Source of the DNA: Cyclobacteriaceae bacterium
Lineage (GTDB): Bacteria; Bacteroidota; Bacteroidia; Cytophagales; Cyclobacteriaceae
Direction: 5' to 3'
Length of the DNA: 64,000 bases
NCBI GenBank assembly: GCA_026003355.1
Contig: BPHC01000006.1
Span: 1-64,000, forward strand
The position numbers were made by a program, and so were the translations under genes. How positions within the stretch are numbered: the first letter of the stretch is position 1; the number at the start of each line of letters is the position of its first letter. This document shows, in pieces, positions 38,660 through 47,862 of this stretch. The notes under the pieces were generated by a model. The model worked only from the letters and a program-made list of their open reading frames with translations, ran no database searches and was not told the origin of the DNA.

Positions 38660-39406
38660 CTATGGATTAAAGTACTTCGCCACACCCAGAGCTATCATAA
38701 GCGATTTGTTTCTGAACCGGTTGTTTTCTTCGGGTAGTTGCTGTACCCGGGTAGTAGTGGTGTATTCCGTAAACAGAAACTGCACCCCGCCCTTTACGGC
38801 CAGGGAGCCGGCCGGCCGATACAGCACAAAGAATTCAGAATTCAATGAACCCCGGTCGTTATCGCTTACCAGCAACAAATTAAAGGAAGTGGGTTTGGCC
38901 TGCGCAGCTTCCCTGACCGGGCCGTTAATGTAGGTGGCCGGTTGCTTTGCACCTAAGGTGGCGCCTATTACGTCAATGTTAAAGCCGGCCCGCCAGTGTT
39001 GCGCTATCCGATATTGAATTTGCACAAACAGGTTAACGGCATGCATAGAAGAAACGCCTACCTGTATCGAATCCATGTTGCCGGGCTGATTGGGTTTGAA
39101 TAACACCAGCGGGCCGGTGCTGCCGGTAGTTAGCCGGGCAGGGGCCGTAGCGTAAAACCGATCGGTCCCGCGGTATCCTGTATACCTTATTCCGGTGCCC
39201 CACACCCACTTCTCCCGCTCACCTATTTCCCATTCCCTTCCGGCTAACGCGCTGAAAGAAAACCCTTTTCCACCAAGACCAAAAGAAGCATATACCATGT
39301 TATGCTGCCCCTTTACATCTTTATTTGCCAGTACAACGAAAAGCATGACATAGAAAATTGTTTTGCGGGCATGCCACAAGGTATTTTGCCGTGAAATTGC
39401 GGGCAT
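38660..39406 (-). CDS. Predicted exported beta-barrel protein, unknown function
   Basis: A 248-residue protein with an N-terminal signal region (ARKTIFYVMLFVVLANKDVK) and then strands typical of an outer membrane barrel: MVYASFGLGGKGFSFSALAG, WVWGTGIRYTGYRG, HAVNLFVQIQYRIAQHWRAG, LNSEFFVLYRPAGSLAVKGG, VQFLFTEYTTTTRV and a C-terminal LMIALGVAKYFNP. No family is recognised. It lies 43 bases after msrB's start on the same strand, upstream of it in transcription, and diverges from the MOSC gene. Confidence 0.6.
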   Translation of the reverse strand: MPAISRQNTLWHARKTIFYVMLFVVLANKDVKGQHNMVYASFGLGGKGFSFSALAGREWEIGEREKWVWGTGIRYTGYRGTDRFYATAPARLTTGSTGPLVLFKPNQPGNMDSIQVGVSSMHAVNLFVQIQYRIAQHWRAGFNIDVIGATLGAKQPATYINGPVREAAQAKPTSFNLLLVSDNDRGSLNSEFFVLYRPAGSLAVKGGVQFLFTEYTTTTRVQQLPEENNRFRNKSLMIALGVAKYFNP

Positions 39407-39423
39407 AGTTTATTATTGCTATG

Positions 39424-39446
39424 ATTGCACAACAAATATTGCACAA
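39424..39446. repeat. Tandem direct repeat ATTGCACAA in a divergent promoter region
   Basis: Two exact 9-base copies (39424-39432 and 39438-39446) start 14 bases apart in the 46-base gap between the barrel protein and the MOSC gene. Possibly an operator; no known motif is matched. Confidence 0.3.
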
Positions 39447-39452
39447 AAAAAG

Positions 39453-40256
39453 TTGAAGCCGGCCCGGTTAAAAGAAATATGGATTTACCCAGTTAAATCG
39501 TTGGGGGGCTATCGTTGTGCGGAGGCCCTGGCGCTGGAAAAAGGCTTTGTGCATGACCGGCGCTGGATGCTGATTGACGCAAACAACCGCTTTCTAACCC
39601 AGCGCGAGCATCCGGAGATGGCTTTATTTTCCGTCTTCCTTTCCGGTAACACGTTGAAGATTACCCACCGCAAAACTGCCGCTTCAGTTCAGTTTGAAGT
39701 GTGGCGGCAAAGCGGCAAAAAATACACAGCCCGCATCTGGCAAGATGAGGTAACCGTATATGAGGTACATAGTGAGGTAAGCCGTTGGTTTACCCATGAA
39801 CTGGGATTGGAATGCAGGCTGGTGCGCTTTCCGGAAGAAAATCCGCGGCCGGCCTACCCCCGGTATGTGCCCCTGCCGGGCAACGTAAGCCTGGCCGATG
39901 CATATCCCTATCTGATTATCGGTCAGGCTTCGCTTGACCTGCTGAACCGCCACCTGATAAACCCCGTTTCCATGCTGCGCTTCCGGCCTAACCTGGTAAT
40001 CAGTGGAAGCGAACCTTTTGCCGAAGACGCCTGGAAAAAATTTACTATCGGGCAGGTACTCTTTGAAGCCGTTAAGCCCTGCGCACGATGCATACTTACC
40101 ACCGTAGACCCCGATACCGGCATACGCGGAAAAGAGCCCCTTAAAACCCTGGCTGCCTTCCGAAAAACCGGAAACGCCATTTATTTCGGCATGAATGCCA
40201 TTGCCCACACCAGCGGAATCATAAGTGAAAATGATGAAATAAGCTTTACGCATTAG
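39453..40256 (+). CDS. MOSC-domain protein (YcbX/mARC-like molybdenum cofactor protein)
   Basis: A 267-residue protein with an N-terminal MOSC beta-barrel (RLKEIWIYPVKSLGGYRC, FVHDRRWMLID) and a C-terminal MOSC domain carrying the conserved cofactor Cys region (VKPCARCILTTVDPDTG). YcbX and mARC enzymes reduce N-hydroxylated compounds using molybdenum cofactor; a YcbX-type C-terminal ferredoxin domain is absent here, so electrons must come from another protein. TTG at 39453 is preferred as the start, just before the first conserved strand; an in-frame ATG at 39363 would overlap the divergent gene. Confidence 0.85.
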   Translation: MKPARLKEIWIYPVKSLGGYRCAEALALEKGFVHDRRWMLIDANNRFLTQREHPEMALFSVFLSGNTLKITHRKTAASVQFEVWRQSGKKYTARIWQDEVTVYEVHSEVSRWFTHELGLECRLVRFPEENPRPAYPRYVPLPGNVSLADAYPYLIIGQASLDLLNRHLINPVSMLRFRPNLVISGSEPFAEDAWKKFTIGQVLFEAVKPCARCILTTVDPDTGIRGKEPLKTLAAFRKTGNAIYFGMNAIAHTSGIISENDEISFTH

Positions 40257-40265
40257 CTGCAATAG

Positions 40266-40273
40266 TATATTTG
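40266..40273 (+). promoter_or_regulatory. -7 element before the Sco gene
   Basis: TATATTTG matches TAnnTTTG and lies 36 bases before the start codon at 40309. Upstream CTTTA (40244-40248) is a possible weak -33 element at slightly short spacing. Confidence 0.5.
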
Positions 40274-40308
40274 CCGAACCCATAAACGCTGAACACCGTT
40301 TTAATGCA

Positions 40309-40986
40309 ATGAATGATTTTCTGATAAACACCATGGCATACCGATTTTCCGTTTGGCTTGTAGTTACACTCAATCTTCTTGCATGCCAGTCTTCAAAAAA
40401 TGAAAAATTGCCCATACTTGGCGAACGTAAACTGGATGTTGTTGAGGTTAACGGCAAAAAACAGATAGATACCGTGTACCACACCATAGCTCCGTTTTCG
40501 TTCATCGACCAGGACAGCCAAAGCGTTACACACCGCACCCTGACCGGAAAGATATATGTGGCCGACTTTTTCTTTACCTCCTGCCGTACCATATGCCCCA
40601 TCATGAAAACACAGATGCTGCGCGTGTACGACTCCATTCAGAAATACGATGATGTGGTTATCGTGTCGCACACCATCGACCCCGAACACGATGATGTGGC
40701 CCGCCTGCACGATTTTGCAGCTAAACTGGGCGTAAAAAGCAGCAAATGGCACTTTGTTACCGGAGAAAAAGATTCCATATACAACCTGGCTCAAACCAGT
40801 TATTTTCTTACCGCTTTGGAAGATAAAAGCGAACCGGACGGATTTATACACAGCGGCGCCTTTTTACTGATAGACAAGAAGCGAAGAATACGGGGTAAAT
40901 ACGATGGCACCTCAGAAGAAGACGTAAACCGCCTTATAAAAGATATTGGCATTCTCAGAAAGGAATATGCCCAAAAGGCTAACTAA
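40309..40986 (+). CDS. Sco1/SenC family copper-dependent assembly protein, probable lipoprotein
   Basis: Thioredoxin-fold protein that delivers copper to, or reduces, the CuA site of cytochrome oxidase. The 225-residue product has a lipobox near residue 26 (VTLNLLACQ), the copper site CRTIC (CxxxC) in FFTSCRTICPIM, and the later copper His in DGFIHSGAFLLID. All three metal residues are present. A second ATG eight codons in would suit the signal peptide equally well. It overlaps the next gene, a cytochrome c, by 20 bases, which supports a respiratory role. Confidence 0.9.
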   Translation: MNDFLINTMAYRFSVWLVVTLNLLACQSSKNEKLPILGERKLDVVEVNGKKQIDTVYHTIAPFSFIDQDSQSVTHRTLTGKIYVADFFFTSCRTICPIMKTQMLRVYDSIQKYDDVVIVSHTIDPEHDDVARLHDFAAKLGVKSSKWHFVTGEKDSIYNLAQTSYFLTALEDKSEPDGFIHSGAFLLIDKKRRIRGKYDGTSEEDVNRLIKDIGILRKEYAQKAN

Positions 40987-41383
40987 ATGGTTATTAACCG
41001 CAGTCCTGCTGTACGGGTGCACCACGGCACAGGAAAGAAAATTTAAACAGTACTACCTGCAGGGGCAGCTGCTTTATGAAAAACATTGCAGCAATTGTCA
41101 TCAACCTAACGGATCGGGGTTAAAAAATCTTTATCCGCCGCTTGCCCTTTCGGATTTTTTAAAAAACAACCCCGAAAAGACCCTGTGTTTGATGCGCCAT
41201 GGTCTTACGGGAGAGGTGGTGGTGAATAACATTACTTTTAACCAGCCCATGCCTGGCATACCCTCTCTTACCGACCTGGAAATAGCCGAAATAGCCACCT
41301 ATATATACAATTCATGGGGCAATAAACGGGGCCTTGTTGAAGTTCAGGAAGCCGAAAGGGTGTTGCGTTCGTGTATTGAATAG
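40967..41383 (+). CDS. Single-haem cytochrome c lipoprotein
   Basis: A 138-residue protein starting MPKRLTKWLLTAVLLYGC, with the lipid-anchored Cys near residue 18. One haem site is seen (KHCSNCHQPNGSG) and a likely axial Met in NQPMPGIPSLTD, followed by the last helix DLEIAEIATYIYNSWG. This is a class I cytochrome c facing the periplasm. It is translationally coupled to the Sco gene. The partner oxidase is not in the window. Confidence 0.9.
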   Translation: MPKRLTKWLLTAVLLYGCTTAQERKFKQYYLQGQLLYEKHCSNCHQPNGSGLKNLYPPLALSDFLKNNPEKTLCLMRHGLTGEVVVNNITFNQPMPGIPSLTDLEIAEIATYIYNSWGNKRGLVEVQEAERVLRSCIE

Positions 41384-41402
41384 CATTGCCCTTTTGCCGG
41401 TT

Positions 41403-44225
41403 CTATTTTATTTCAACCGTTACTTCGCTTGTTTCGGCTCCGTTGCTGAATCTTAGTCTGTATATTCCTTTTCCGGCATACACCAGGTTTTCGGAGGCTG
41501 CCGCGACCCGTTTGCTTTTTTCAGATGACGGCTGCGCACCGTTTATTTTCACATCCCAGTTAAACCGCTGAAAACCCATCCCACCTTCAGCAGCAAGCGT
41601 GCGCAAGGTACTGCCTTTCTCATCCAGTACTTCTACTTTTATTTTATCGGCAGGCACACCCACGTAATACAGTACCACAACACGGGGTTCATTTTCCTGC
41701 GCCCACGGATAGGCCTTCTGTCCCCATCGTTCACTGTACTGCAGGCTCTCGGGGTTAAATGCCTGTATAGCTTTGCCGGGATCTTTCAGTGCCTGAAGAG
41801 GCTTAACATCCATTATAAACACACTGCGCCCGTGGGTGGCTACAATCAGTTCATTATCGCGCGGATGTACCATCATATCGTAAGCAGGTACGTTAAGCAT
41901 GGGGGTTACAAAATGCCAGTTCAAACCACGGTTAAAGCTAACCCACGTGCCGTTGTCCATCCCCGCGTACAGCAAATCGGGCACAACCGGATCCTGAATG
42001 ATTACATTGGCTACCGACCCGGGTAAATCGCCTTTAACAGAAGTCCAGGTTTTACCGTAGTCGGTGCTCATGTAGAGGTAAGTGGTGAAATCGTCATTGC
42101 GGTAACCATTTAGCGAAACGAACACCGTTCCTTCGCTGTGGGGTGATGGAAATATGCTGCTCACCCATTTTTCCTGCGGAAGGTGCTGTGCAATGTTTTC
42201 CCAGCTGCCGCCGCCATTGCTGCTTACCCACAGGTTACCGTCATCGGTGCCGGCATACAGCAAACCGAATTTAAGTGGCGACTCGGCCAGTGCCGATATG
42301 GTTGAAAACGGAACATCACCCTGCGGTTTGTTTTTCGTGAGGTCATCGCTAATCACTTCCCAGGTCTCTCCGCGGTTCAGGCTTCTGAAAACCTTCTGGG
42401 CTGCCATATACACAATGTCGGGGTTATGGCGGCTCAGCAGCAACGGTGTACGCCAGTTCCACCGGTAGGCCGGCTGGCCGATATCGTGGCGGGGAGTTAT
42501 GCGGGCAGGCGGTTTGCCGGCCTCATTGCGGAAATAATTGCCGAACTGAAAGCCCCAGTACACCCGCCTGCTGTCGCGCGGGTCGGGCACCACATACATC
42601 CCGTCTCCCCCTCCTATTTCCTCCCAGTGTTTGCCGATATTGGGTATTGAACGGGACGACCCCTTTAAAACGCCATTATCCTGCAGACCGCCATACACGT
42701 TGTAGGGCGTTTCCATATCGGCCTGTACAGTATAGAACTGCCCCACTGGCATATTATTGATATGTTTCCACCAGGCGCCCTCATCGTAACTTACGTAAAG
42801 GCCTCCGTCATTTCCAAGCAGCAAATGTTTGCCATCGGCCGGATTAACCCATAACGCATGGTGGTCAACATGAATACTCATTTCCCCGCGCAGCGTATCC
42901 AGGCGGTTCCAGGTAACACCGGCATCGTTCGATTTAAGCAGCGGGACACCGTAAATATACACCTTGTTGCAGTCGGAGGGATCAACCTGCATTTCCGAAA
43001 AATAATAGCCATAGGTAAAAAACACCCCTTCCAGATCGTAGCTGTTCATCTTTTTCCATGTTTTGCCGAAGTCCTCCGAACGATAGAGTTCGGCTCCTGT
43101 AATTCTGGTATTGAACAGGCTGGCGTTGGCATCGCCACCGAGGTATTCATAAATTGCACGGGGTGCATACTTTTTGTCGCGCACTTCCTGTTTCACTTTT
43201 TTTGCATCGTATTTCTGCGGAAACCTGTTTTCGCGCAGAAATGCTTCCAGTTTTTTATCGTCCAGTTTAAGAAATGCTTCGGCCGTCATTTCGCGGAAAA
43301 CGGCTGCCGTAAGTTTGTCCTGCGCGCCTGCCGGTTTTTCCGGTTGTGGAATCTGGTGCTGGTTATCGAGAACAGCATACACAACCTTCGGATCATTGAG
43401 GCAAACACTCAGCCCGATGCGCCCCACCTGCCTGCCCTGCGGAAAGCCTGCAACGGCTTTTTGCCAGGTTTCGCCCCCGTCATCCGAACGGTATATTGCA
43501 GAGCCTTCGCCCGATTCCTTAAAGTTCCATGCCTTACGGTCTTTTTCCCAGGATGAGGCAAGCAACTGGTTTGGGTTTTTCGGATTCACAACCAGGTCAA
43601 CTATACCCGTGCTGTCGTTTACAAACAGGGTTTTGCGCCAGGTTTTGCCGCCATCCATGGTTTTATATACACCACGGAGCTCACCCGCGGAGTACAACGG
43701 CCCCAGGGCCGCAACCCATACAATGTTGTCGTTTTCAGGATGTATAACCACCCGGCCAATGTGATGGGTACCTGCCAGACCCAGATGTTGCCAGGTGCTG
43801 CCACCATCGGTTGTTTTATAGATGCCGGCTCCGGCATAACTGGAACGGCTGCTGTTTTTTTCGCCGGTACCCACGTACATCACCAGCGGATTACCCTGCG
43901 ACAGCGCCATATCGCCAATGCCGGGAACATCAGCCCCATCGAAAACCGGTTCGAAGGTAATGCCGTTGTTTACAGTTTTAAAAATCCCGCCCGAGGCAAA
44001 GCCCACGTAATATTCGGTGGTTTTACGGTTGTTTACCTCAATATCCACAATGCGCCCGCCCTGTACAACCGGACCAATGTTGCGCACCGGATACCGGGCC
44101 AGAACAGACTTCTGTGCCCGGAGGTTACGCTCTTTCAGCGAATTTTCCCAGTCTATTGAAGATGTGGGCTGCCCCCATAATGAACATGAAGCCAGCCATA
44201 GTAAACCGATAACAATAGGTCGCAT
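41403..44225 (-). CDS. Large exported BNR/sortilin-type beta-propeller protein
   Basis: A 940-residue exported protein. It has a signal peptide (MRPIVIGLLWLASCSLWGQ; LASC could also be a lipobox) and then many Asp-box repeats of the form DGGxTW: TTDGGSTWQHL, TMDGGKTWRKT, SDDGGETWQKA, SEDFGKTWKKM, SNDAGVTWNRL, NRGETWEVI, SSNGGGSWENI, STDYGKTWTSV and NRGLNWHFV. These build one or two seven- to ten-bladed propellers as in sortilin or xyloglucanases. The C-terminal 100 residues form a separate beta domain (VVVLYYVGVPADKIKVEVLD). Often annotated glycosyl hydrolase, but catalytic residues cannot be assigned from sequence alone. It diverges from the small gene at 44318. Confidence 0.85.
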   Translation of the reverse strand: MRPIVIGLLWLASCSLWGQPTSSIDWENSLKERNLRAQKSVLARYPVRNIGPVVQGGRIVDIEVNNRKTTEYYVGFASGGIFKTVNNGITFEPVFDGADVPGIGDMALSQGNPLVMYVGTGEKNSSRSSYAGAGIYKTTDGGSTWQHLGLAGTHHIGRVVIHPENDNIVWVAALGPLYSAGELRGVYKTMDGGKTWRKTLFVNDSTGIVDLVVNPKNPNQLLASSWEKDRKAWNFKESGEGSAIYRSDDGGETWQKAVAGFPQGRQVGRIGLSVCLNDPKVVYAVLDNQHQIPQPEKPAGAQDKLTAAVFREMTAEAFLKLDDKKLEAFLRENRFPQKYDAKKVKQEVRDKKYAPRAIYEYLGGDANASLFNTRITGAELYRSEDFGKTWKKMNSYDLEGVFFTYGYYFSEMQVDPSDCNKVYIYGVPLLKSNDAGVTWNRLDTLRGEMSIHVDHHALWVNPADGKHLLLGNDGGLYVSYDEGAWWKHINNMPVGQFYTVQADMETPYNVYGGLQDNGVLKGSSRSIPNIGKHWEEIGGGDGMYVVPDPRDSRRVYWGFQFGNYFRNEAGKPPARITPRHDIGQPAYRWNWRTPLLLSRHNPDIVYMAAQKVFRSLNRGETWEVISDDLTKNKPQGDVPFSTISALAESPLKFGLLYAGTDDGNLWVSSNGGGSWENIAQHLPQEKWVSSIFPSPHSEGTVFVSLNGYRNDDFTTYLYMSTDYGKTWTSVKGDLPGSVANVIIQDPVVPDLLYAGMDNGTWVSFNRGLNWHFVTPMLNVPAYDMMVHPRDNELIVATHGRSVFIMDVKPLQALKDPGKAIQAFNPESLQYSERWGQKAYPWAQENEPRVVVLYYVGVPADKIKVEVLDEKGSTLRTLAAEGGMGFQRFNWDVKINGAQPSSEKSKRVAAASENLVYAGKGIYRLRFSNGAETSEVTVEIK

Positions 44226-44317
44226 AACCCGATATTTTACGAAATATAAATATTTACTTACCTCGCAGCCTATACAAAGCGCCGGATGTTATTTTAGTGG
44301 TTGATTAACCTGATAAC

Positions 44318-44686
44318 ATGACCAACGATCCGGAGCTTAACGGAAAATACCTCGGAACCATTTCGGCCGATTTTGTAAAAGTGGCCGATTTGCTGAAAGA
44401 AGCCGCCTACCAGATTCGCGTGCGCGGCTTTTCTGATTACCCGATTTTTCCGGTTTGCAGGCGCGAACAGCCCATTGGCCAGCTGCTGGTTGACCGCCAG
44501 ATAAGCGCTACCCAATGGAATTATTACGCCTCGTACCTGGACGAATTTGTGCAGCGCGGACTGATTGATCAATCCGGACAGGAGTCGTTTAAAAACGCTT
44601 ACAAAAATGCCGATGAATTCTGCTGCCTGTTTGTTATAGACGAGGCTTTTACCAACTTTGTTTTTATTCCATATCCGGAAGACTGA
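44318..44686 (+). CDS. Conserved small protein of unknown function
   Basis: A 122-residue soluble protein with no signal peptide or membrane span. It reads as mixed helix and strand (FVKVADLLKEAAYQIRVRGF, YPIFPVCRREQPIGQLLVD, WNYYASYLDEFVQRGLI) and ends with hydrophobic strands (CCLFVIDEAFTNFVFIPYPED). I do not recognise a named family, though I believe similar proteins occur in other Cytophagales. Its stop shares a base with the start of the large sensor kinase (TGATG), so the two are made together. It could be a partner or regulator of that kinase. Confidence 0.7.
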   Translation: MTNDPELNGKYLGTISADFVKVADLLKEAAYQIRVRGFSDYPIFPVCRREQPIGQLLVDRQISATQWNYYASYLDEFVQRGLIDQSGQESFKNAYKNADEFCCLFVIDEAFTNFVFIPYPED

Positions 44687-47600
44687 TGAAATTCCTTACC
44701 GGCTTTGCGGTTTTGGTTTTACTGACTGATGCTCCGGCACAGCCGCAACATAACCGGCCGGTATTTGAACAGCTGGTCATTCCCGGCAATATACAATCAA
44801 CCGAATATGCAGATGTAATTCAGGACCAGGAAGGACTGCTATGGGTGGTCGCCAACGGCCTGCATGCGTATGATGGCTTTCGCTTTGTCCGGTACGACAC
44901 AACAGCCAACTCGCGGTCGCTGCTGAACCAGGAAATAAACTGCCTGCTGTACGATTCGGTACGCAGACGCCTGCTTATAGGCACCCGAAATCTGGGTGTT
45001 GTTGAATATAATTACGAAACCAACCTGCTGCATGCGCTGCCGGCACCCCACGGAACGCCTATTATTAACCATCTGGCGATCGATGCATGGGGAACAGTGT
45101 GGGCTTCGTCCTTCAACAGCGGGCTGTTTACCATTAAAAACGATACGCTGGTAAGAGCCGATGTAAAGAACTACTCCAGCGTACGCACTTCGGCCATACT
45201 GGTTGACGGAAACAGCCTGTGGGTGGGCGATGTGCGCAAGTTGTATGTTGTGCAGCAAAACAAAGTTATCGACTCTTTAATTTTAAGCTGGGATAAGGTG
45301 GACTTTGCTTCGCAGGGCCGGGTTACCGCATTGCACAAGCACGGTAGCCGGTTGTACATAGGCACCGAAAAGCTGGGTGTGCTGATTTACGACACCCGCC
45401 AGCAGAAATTTATACGTTACCTGGGCCCGTCAGAACCTCCCTTCTTTAACCGCATAAACCGTATTTACACCGACCGCCGCGGCCAGGTCTGGATCCTCAC
45501 CAAAGCCGGGGGCATTGCCATCTGCCATCCGGAAACGGAACAGCTTACCACACTCATGCCCAGCCAGCTAACATCCTATTCGCTTAGCAGCCATAACTGC
45601 AATGCCATACTGGAAGATAAAACCGGAATTATCTGGATTGCCGCTTCGGGTGCCCTGAACAAGTACGACCCCGATAAAGTGCAGTTCAGGCATATTACCC
45701 ACAGACAGGGTGATTCAATAAGCCTGTCGGACAAAATGGTGCGCTGCGTGTACGAAGATATTGACGGTACCCTGATTGTTGGCACCGACGGGGGGTATCT
45801 GAACTTTCTGAATTTAAACAGGCAGCAAAACCGGCCGGTAAAAATTAACGTAGACGGAAGCCCGAAGAATTTTATGCCGGCTTCCATTGAGGCGCTGGAC
45901 GAACAAAACCTCCTTATCGGTACCAGCGCAGGCCTGCTGGTAATGGACAAGCAACGGCAAACTTTCAGATATTTTGATTCGCGCCTGCCGGCCGTGTCGC
46001 GCGGCATGGTAAGACAACTCATTAAAAGGGACAATTATCTGTATGCTATTGCTTCCGGATTTCTGCACATCATAAATCTAAAAACCAGGCAGGTGGCAGT
46101 TTTCAGGAATTACAACGATGGTGCCGGTAAAGTGCCTGTTCGCGGGGTATCTGCTCTTTACTTCGATTCTTTTAACCGGCTGTGGCTGGGCGTGCAGGGA
46201 GGGGTCTCGCTGTTAAATGCCGACTCTACTTTTACCTACTTTCCGATCGAACCCGAGCGCACCCGTCCGGACGGATCGTATTTCATGGTGCTGGCCATGA
46301 ATGAAATAAACGGCCACCTGTGGATAAGCACATTTAATTACGGCATCTGGAAACTCAGGCTCACCCCAACCGGTCAGGAGAAAGAGGTTGTACAAAGAGT
46401 AGAAATACCCGGCTTTAACAAAAATACCATTTACTGTACCCTGCCCGACCGCCAAGGCACCATTTGGATGACTTCGAACGAGGGACTGCTGCGCTACAAC
46501 CCCGCCACCGGCAACCTCCTTACCTTCCTTCCTGAGCAGGGTGTACAGGCCATGGAATTTAACCGCCTGGCCTTTACCACAGCCCGCACCGGTGAACTGG
46601 TGCTGGGCGGAATTGACGGCATTAACATATTCAGGCCCGAAGACATACAAACGCACATAACCCTGCCCAGGGCCATCTGGCTGTATGCAACGCATTACAG
46701 GCTGGCCGATGTACCGTTTTACACCAACCTGAGAGACAAAGACGAGTTGAACCTGCAGAAAAACCAAACATCGCTTGCCGTTTATTTTCTTCTGCCAGCT
46801 TTTAACACACCGCGCAATTTTATTACAGAATACTTTCTGGAAGGGCATGACTACACATGGACCGAGGCTTCCGGCAGCGAAATAGCCCTTCCGAATTTAA
46901 AACCCGGCTCCTACACCTTGCGGCTCCGCACAAGGATAAACAACCGTACAACCGAAACCAAACCGCTTAAAATCAATATACCCGTTCCGCTGTGGCAGCA
47001 GGGGTGGTTCATAGCCCTATGGGCTCTTTTTCTGATTGCACTTACCTTTTCCGGCTTCAGGGTACAGGCCGGAATAAGCAAACGAAACAAGCAAAGACTG
47101 GAAAACCTGCTTCATCAGCGCACGGCTGAGATTGAAAAATCGCGCGAAGAATTAAAAGCACTAAATGAAAAAAAAGACCTGATATTCTCCATCCTTTCGC
47201 ACGACCTCCGATCGCCTCTTACCACCCTGCAGGGATTTTTATCGCTGCTCGAAGAAAACGCTGACAAACTCCGGCCCGAACAGATTGCCGCGTACGCGCG
47301 CAACATACGCAATTCAGTTGGCAGTGCACTGGACCTGGTTGACAATACCCTGTACTGGGCTTTATCGCAAACCGGCAGCATTCAGTGCAGTCCTGCATCT
47401 TTTTCGCTGAATGAAGTACTTAACAAAATTTACCACCTGTATCAGCTTACCGCGTCGCGCAAACATGTAGAACTGCGCCTGTTAAACAACACCAACCTGC
47501 AGGTTTATGCCGATGAAAACATGGTTTATGTGGCCCTGCGCAATGTGGTATCGAACGCTATAAAATTTACGCACGAGTGGAAGTCGGTTACCATAAAATG

Positions 47601-47862
47601 CGAAGCATACAACGGACAGGCCCTGATTGCGATAAAAGATGAAGGCATAGGCATGAGCCGGGAATATCTTACGCGCCTGTTAGGCCATCAGAATGTGGCC
47701 ATTAAAAAGGGCACTGCCAACGAGCGTGGTACCGGTCTGGGGCTGATATTATGTTATAAATTTATTGACCTGAACAACGGCCGTATTGAGGTTACAAGCG
47801 AGGAAAACCGTGGCACGGAATTCCGCATTTACCTGCCGCTTTCCGATGCCGGCCGGAAATGA
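44686..47862 (+). CDS. Reg_prop (two-component propeller) sensor histidine kinase without receiver domain
   Basis: A 1058-residue membrane kinase. Signal sequence at residues 1-18. About residues 25-690 are periplasmic propeller blades (repeats such as DQEGLLWVVANGLHAYDGF, DKTGIIWIAASGALNKYDPD, DRQGTIWMTSNEGLLRYNP), then a Y_Y_Y domain (ITEYFLEGHDYTWTEASGS) and one membrane span at about 773-793. The cytoplasmic part has HisKA with His839 (ILSHDLRSPL), and HATPase with N box NVVSNAIKFTHE, G1 DEGIGMS and G2 GTGLGL. Many Bacteroidota relatives carry receiver and AraC domains after the kinase; this one ends at the kinase, so a separate regulator is needed. It overlaps convergent thiL by 34 bases. 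Confidence 0.93.
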   Translation: MKFLTGFAVLVLLTDAPAQPQHNRPVFEQLVIPGNIQSTEYADVIQDQEGLLWVVANGLHAYDGFRFVRYDTTANSRSLLNQEINCLLYDSVRRRLLIGTRNLGVVEYNYETNLLHALPAPHGTPIINHLAIDAWGTVWASSFNSGLFTIKNDTLVRADVKNYSSVRTSAILVDGNSLWVGDVRKLYVVQQNKVIDSLILSWDKVDFASQGRVTALHKHGSRLYIGTEKLGVLIYDTRQQKFIRYLGPSEPPFFNRINRIYTDRRGQVWILTKAGGIAICHPETEQLTTLMPSQLTSYSLSSHNCNAILEDKTGIIWIAASGALNKYDPDKVQFRHITHRQGDSISLSDKMVRCVYEDIDGTLIVGTDGGYLNFLNLNRQQNRPVKINVDGSPKNFMPASIEALDEQNLLIGTSAGLLVMDKQRQTFRYFDSRLPAVSRGMVRQLIKRDNYLYAIASGFLHIINLKTRQVAVFRNYNDGAGKVPVRGVSALYFDSFNRLWLGVQGGVSLLNADSTFTYFPIEPERTRPDGSYFMVLAMNEINGHLWISTFNYGIWKLRLTPTGQEKEVVQRVEIPGFNKNTIYCTLPDRQGTIWMTSNEGLLRYNPATGNLLTFLPEQGVQAMEFNRLAFTTARTGELVLGGIDGINIFRPEDIQTHITLPRAIWLYATHYRLADVPFYTNLRDKDELNLQKNQTSLAVYFLLPAFNTPRNFITEYFLEGHDYTWTEASGSEIALPNLKPGSYTLRLRTRINNRTTETKPLKINIPVPLWQQGWFIALWALFLIALTFSGFRVQAGISKRNKQRLENLLHQRTAEIEKSREELKALNEKKDLIFSILSHDLRSPLTTLQGFLSLLEENADKLRPEQIAAYARNIRNSVGSALDLVDNTLYWALSQTGSIQCSPASFSLNEVLNKIYHLYQLTASRKHVELRLLNNTNLQVYADENMVYVALRNVVSNAIKFTHEWKSVTIKCEAYNGQALIAIKDEGIGMSREYLTRLLGHQNVAIKKGTANERGTGLGLILCYKFIDLNNGRIEVTSEENRGTEFRIYLPLSDAGRK

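Noticed and set aside
41403-44225. Naming the BNR-repeat protein as a glycosyl hydrolase or sialidase
   Set aside because: Asp-box repeats alone do not show catalysis, and no FRIP motif or catalytic set could be identified.
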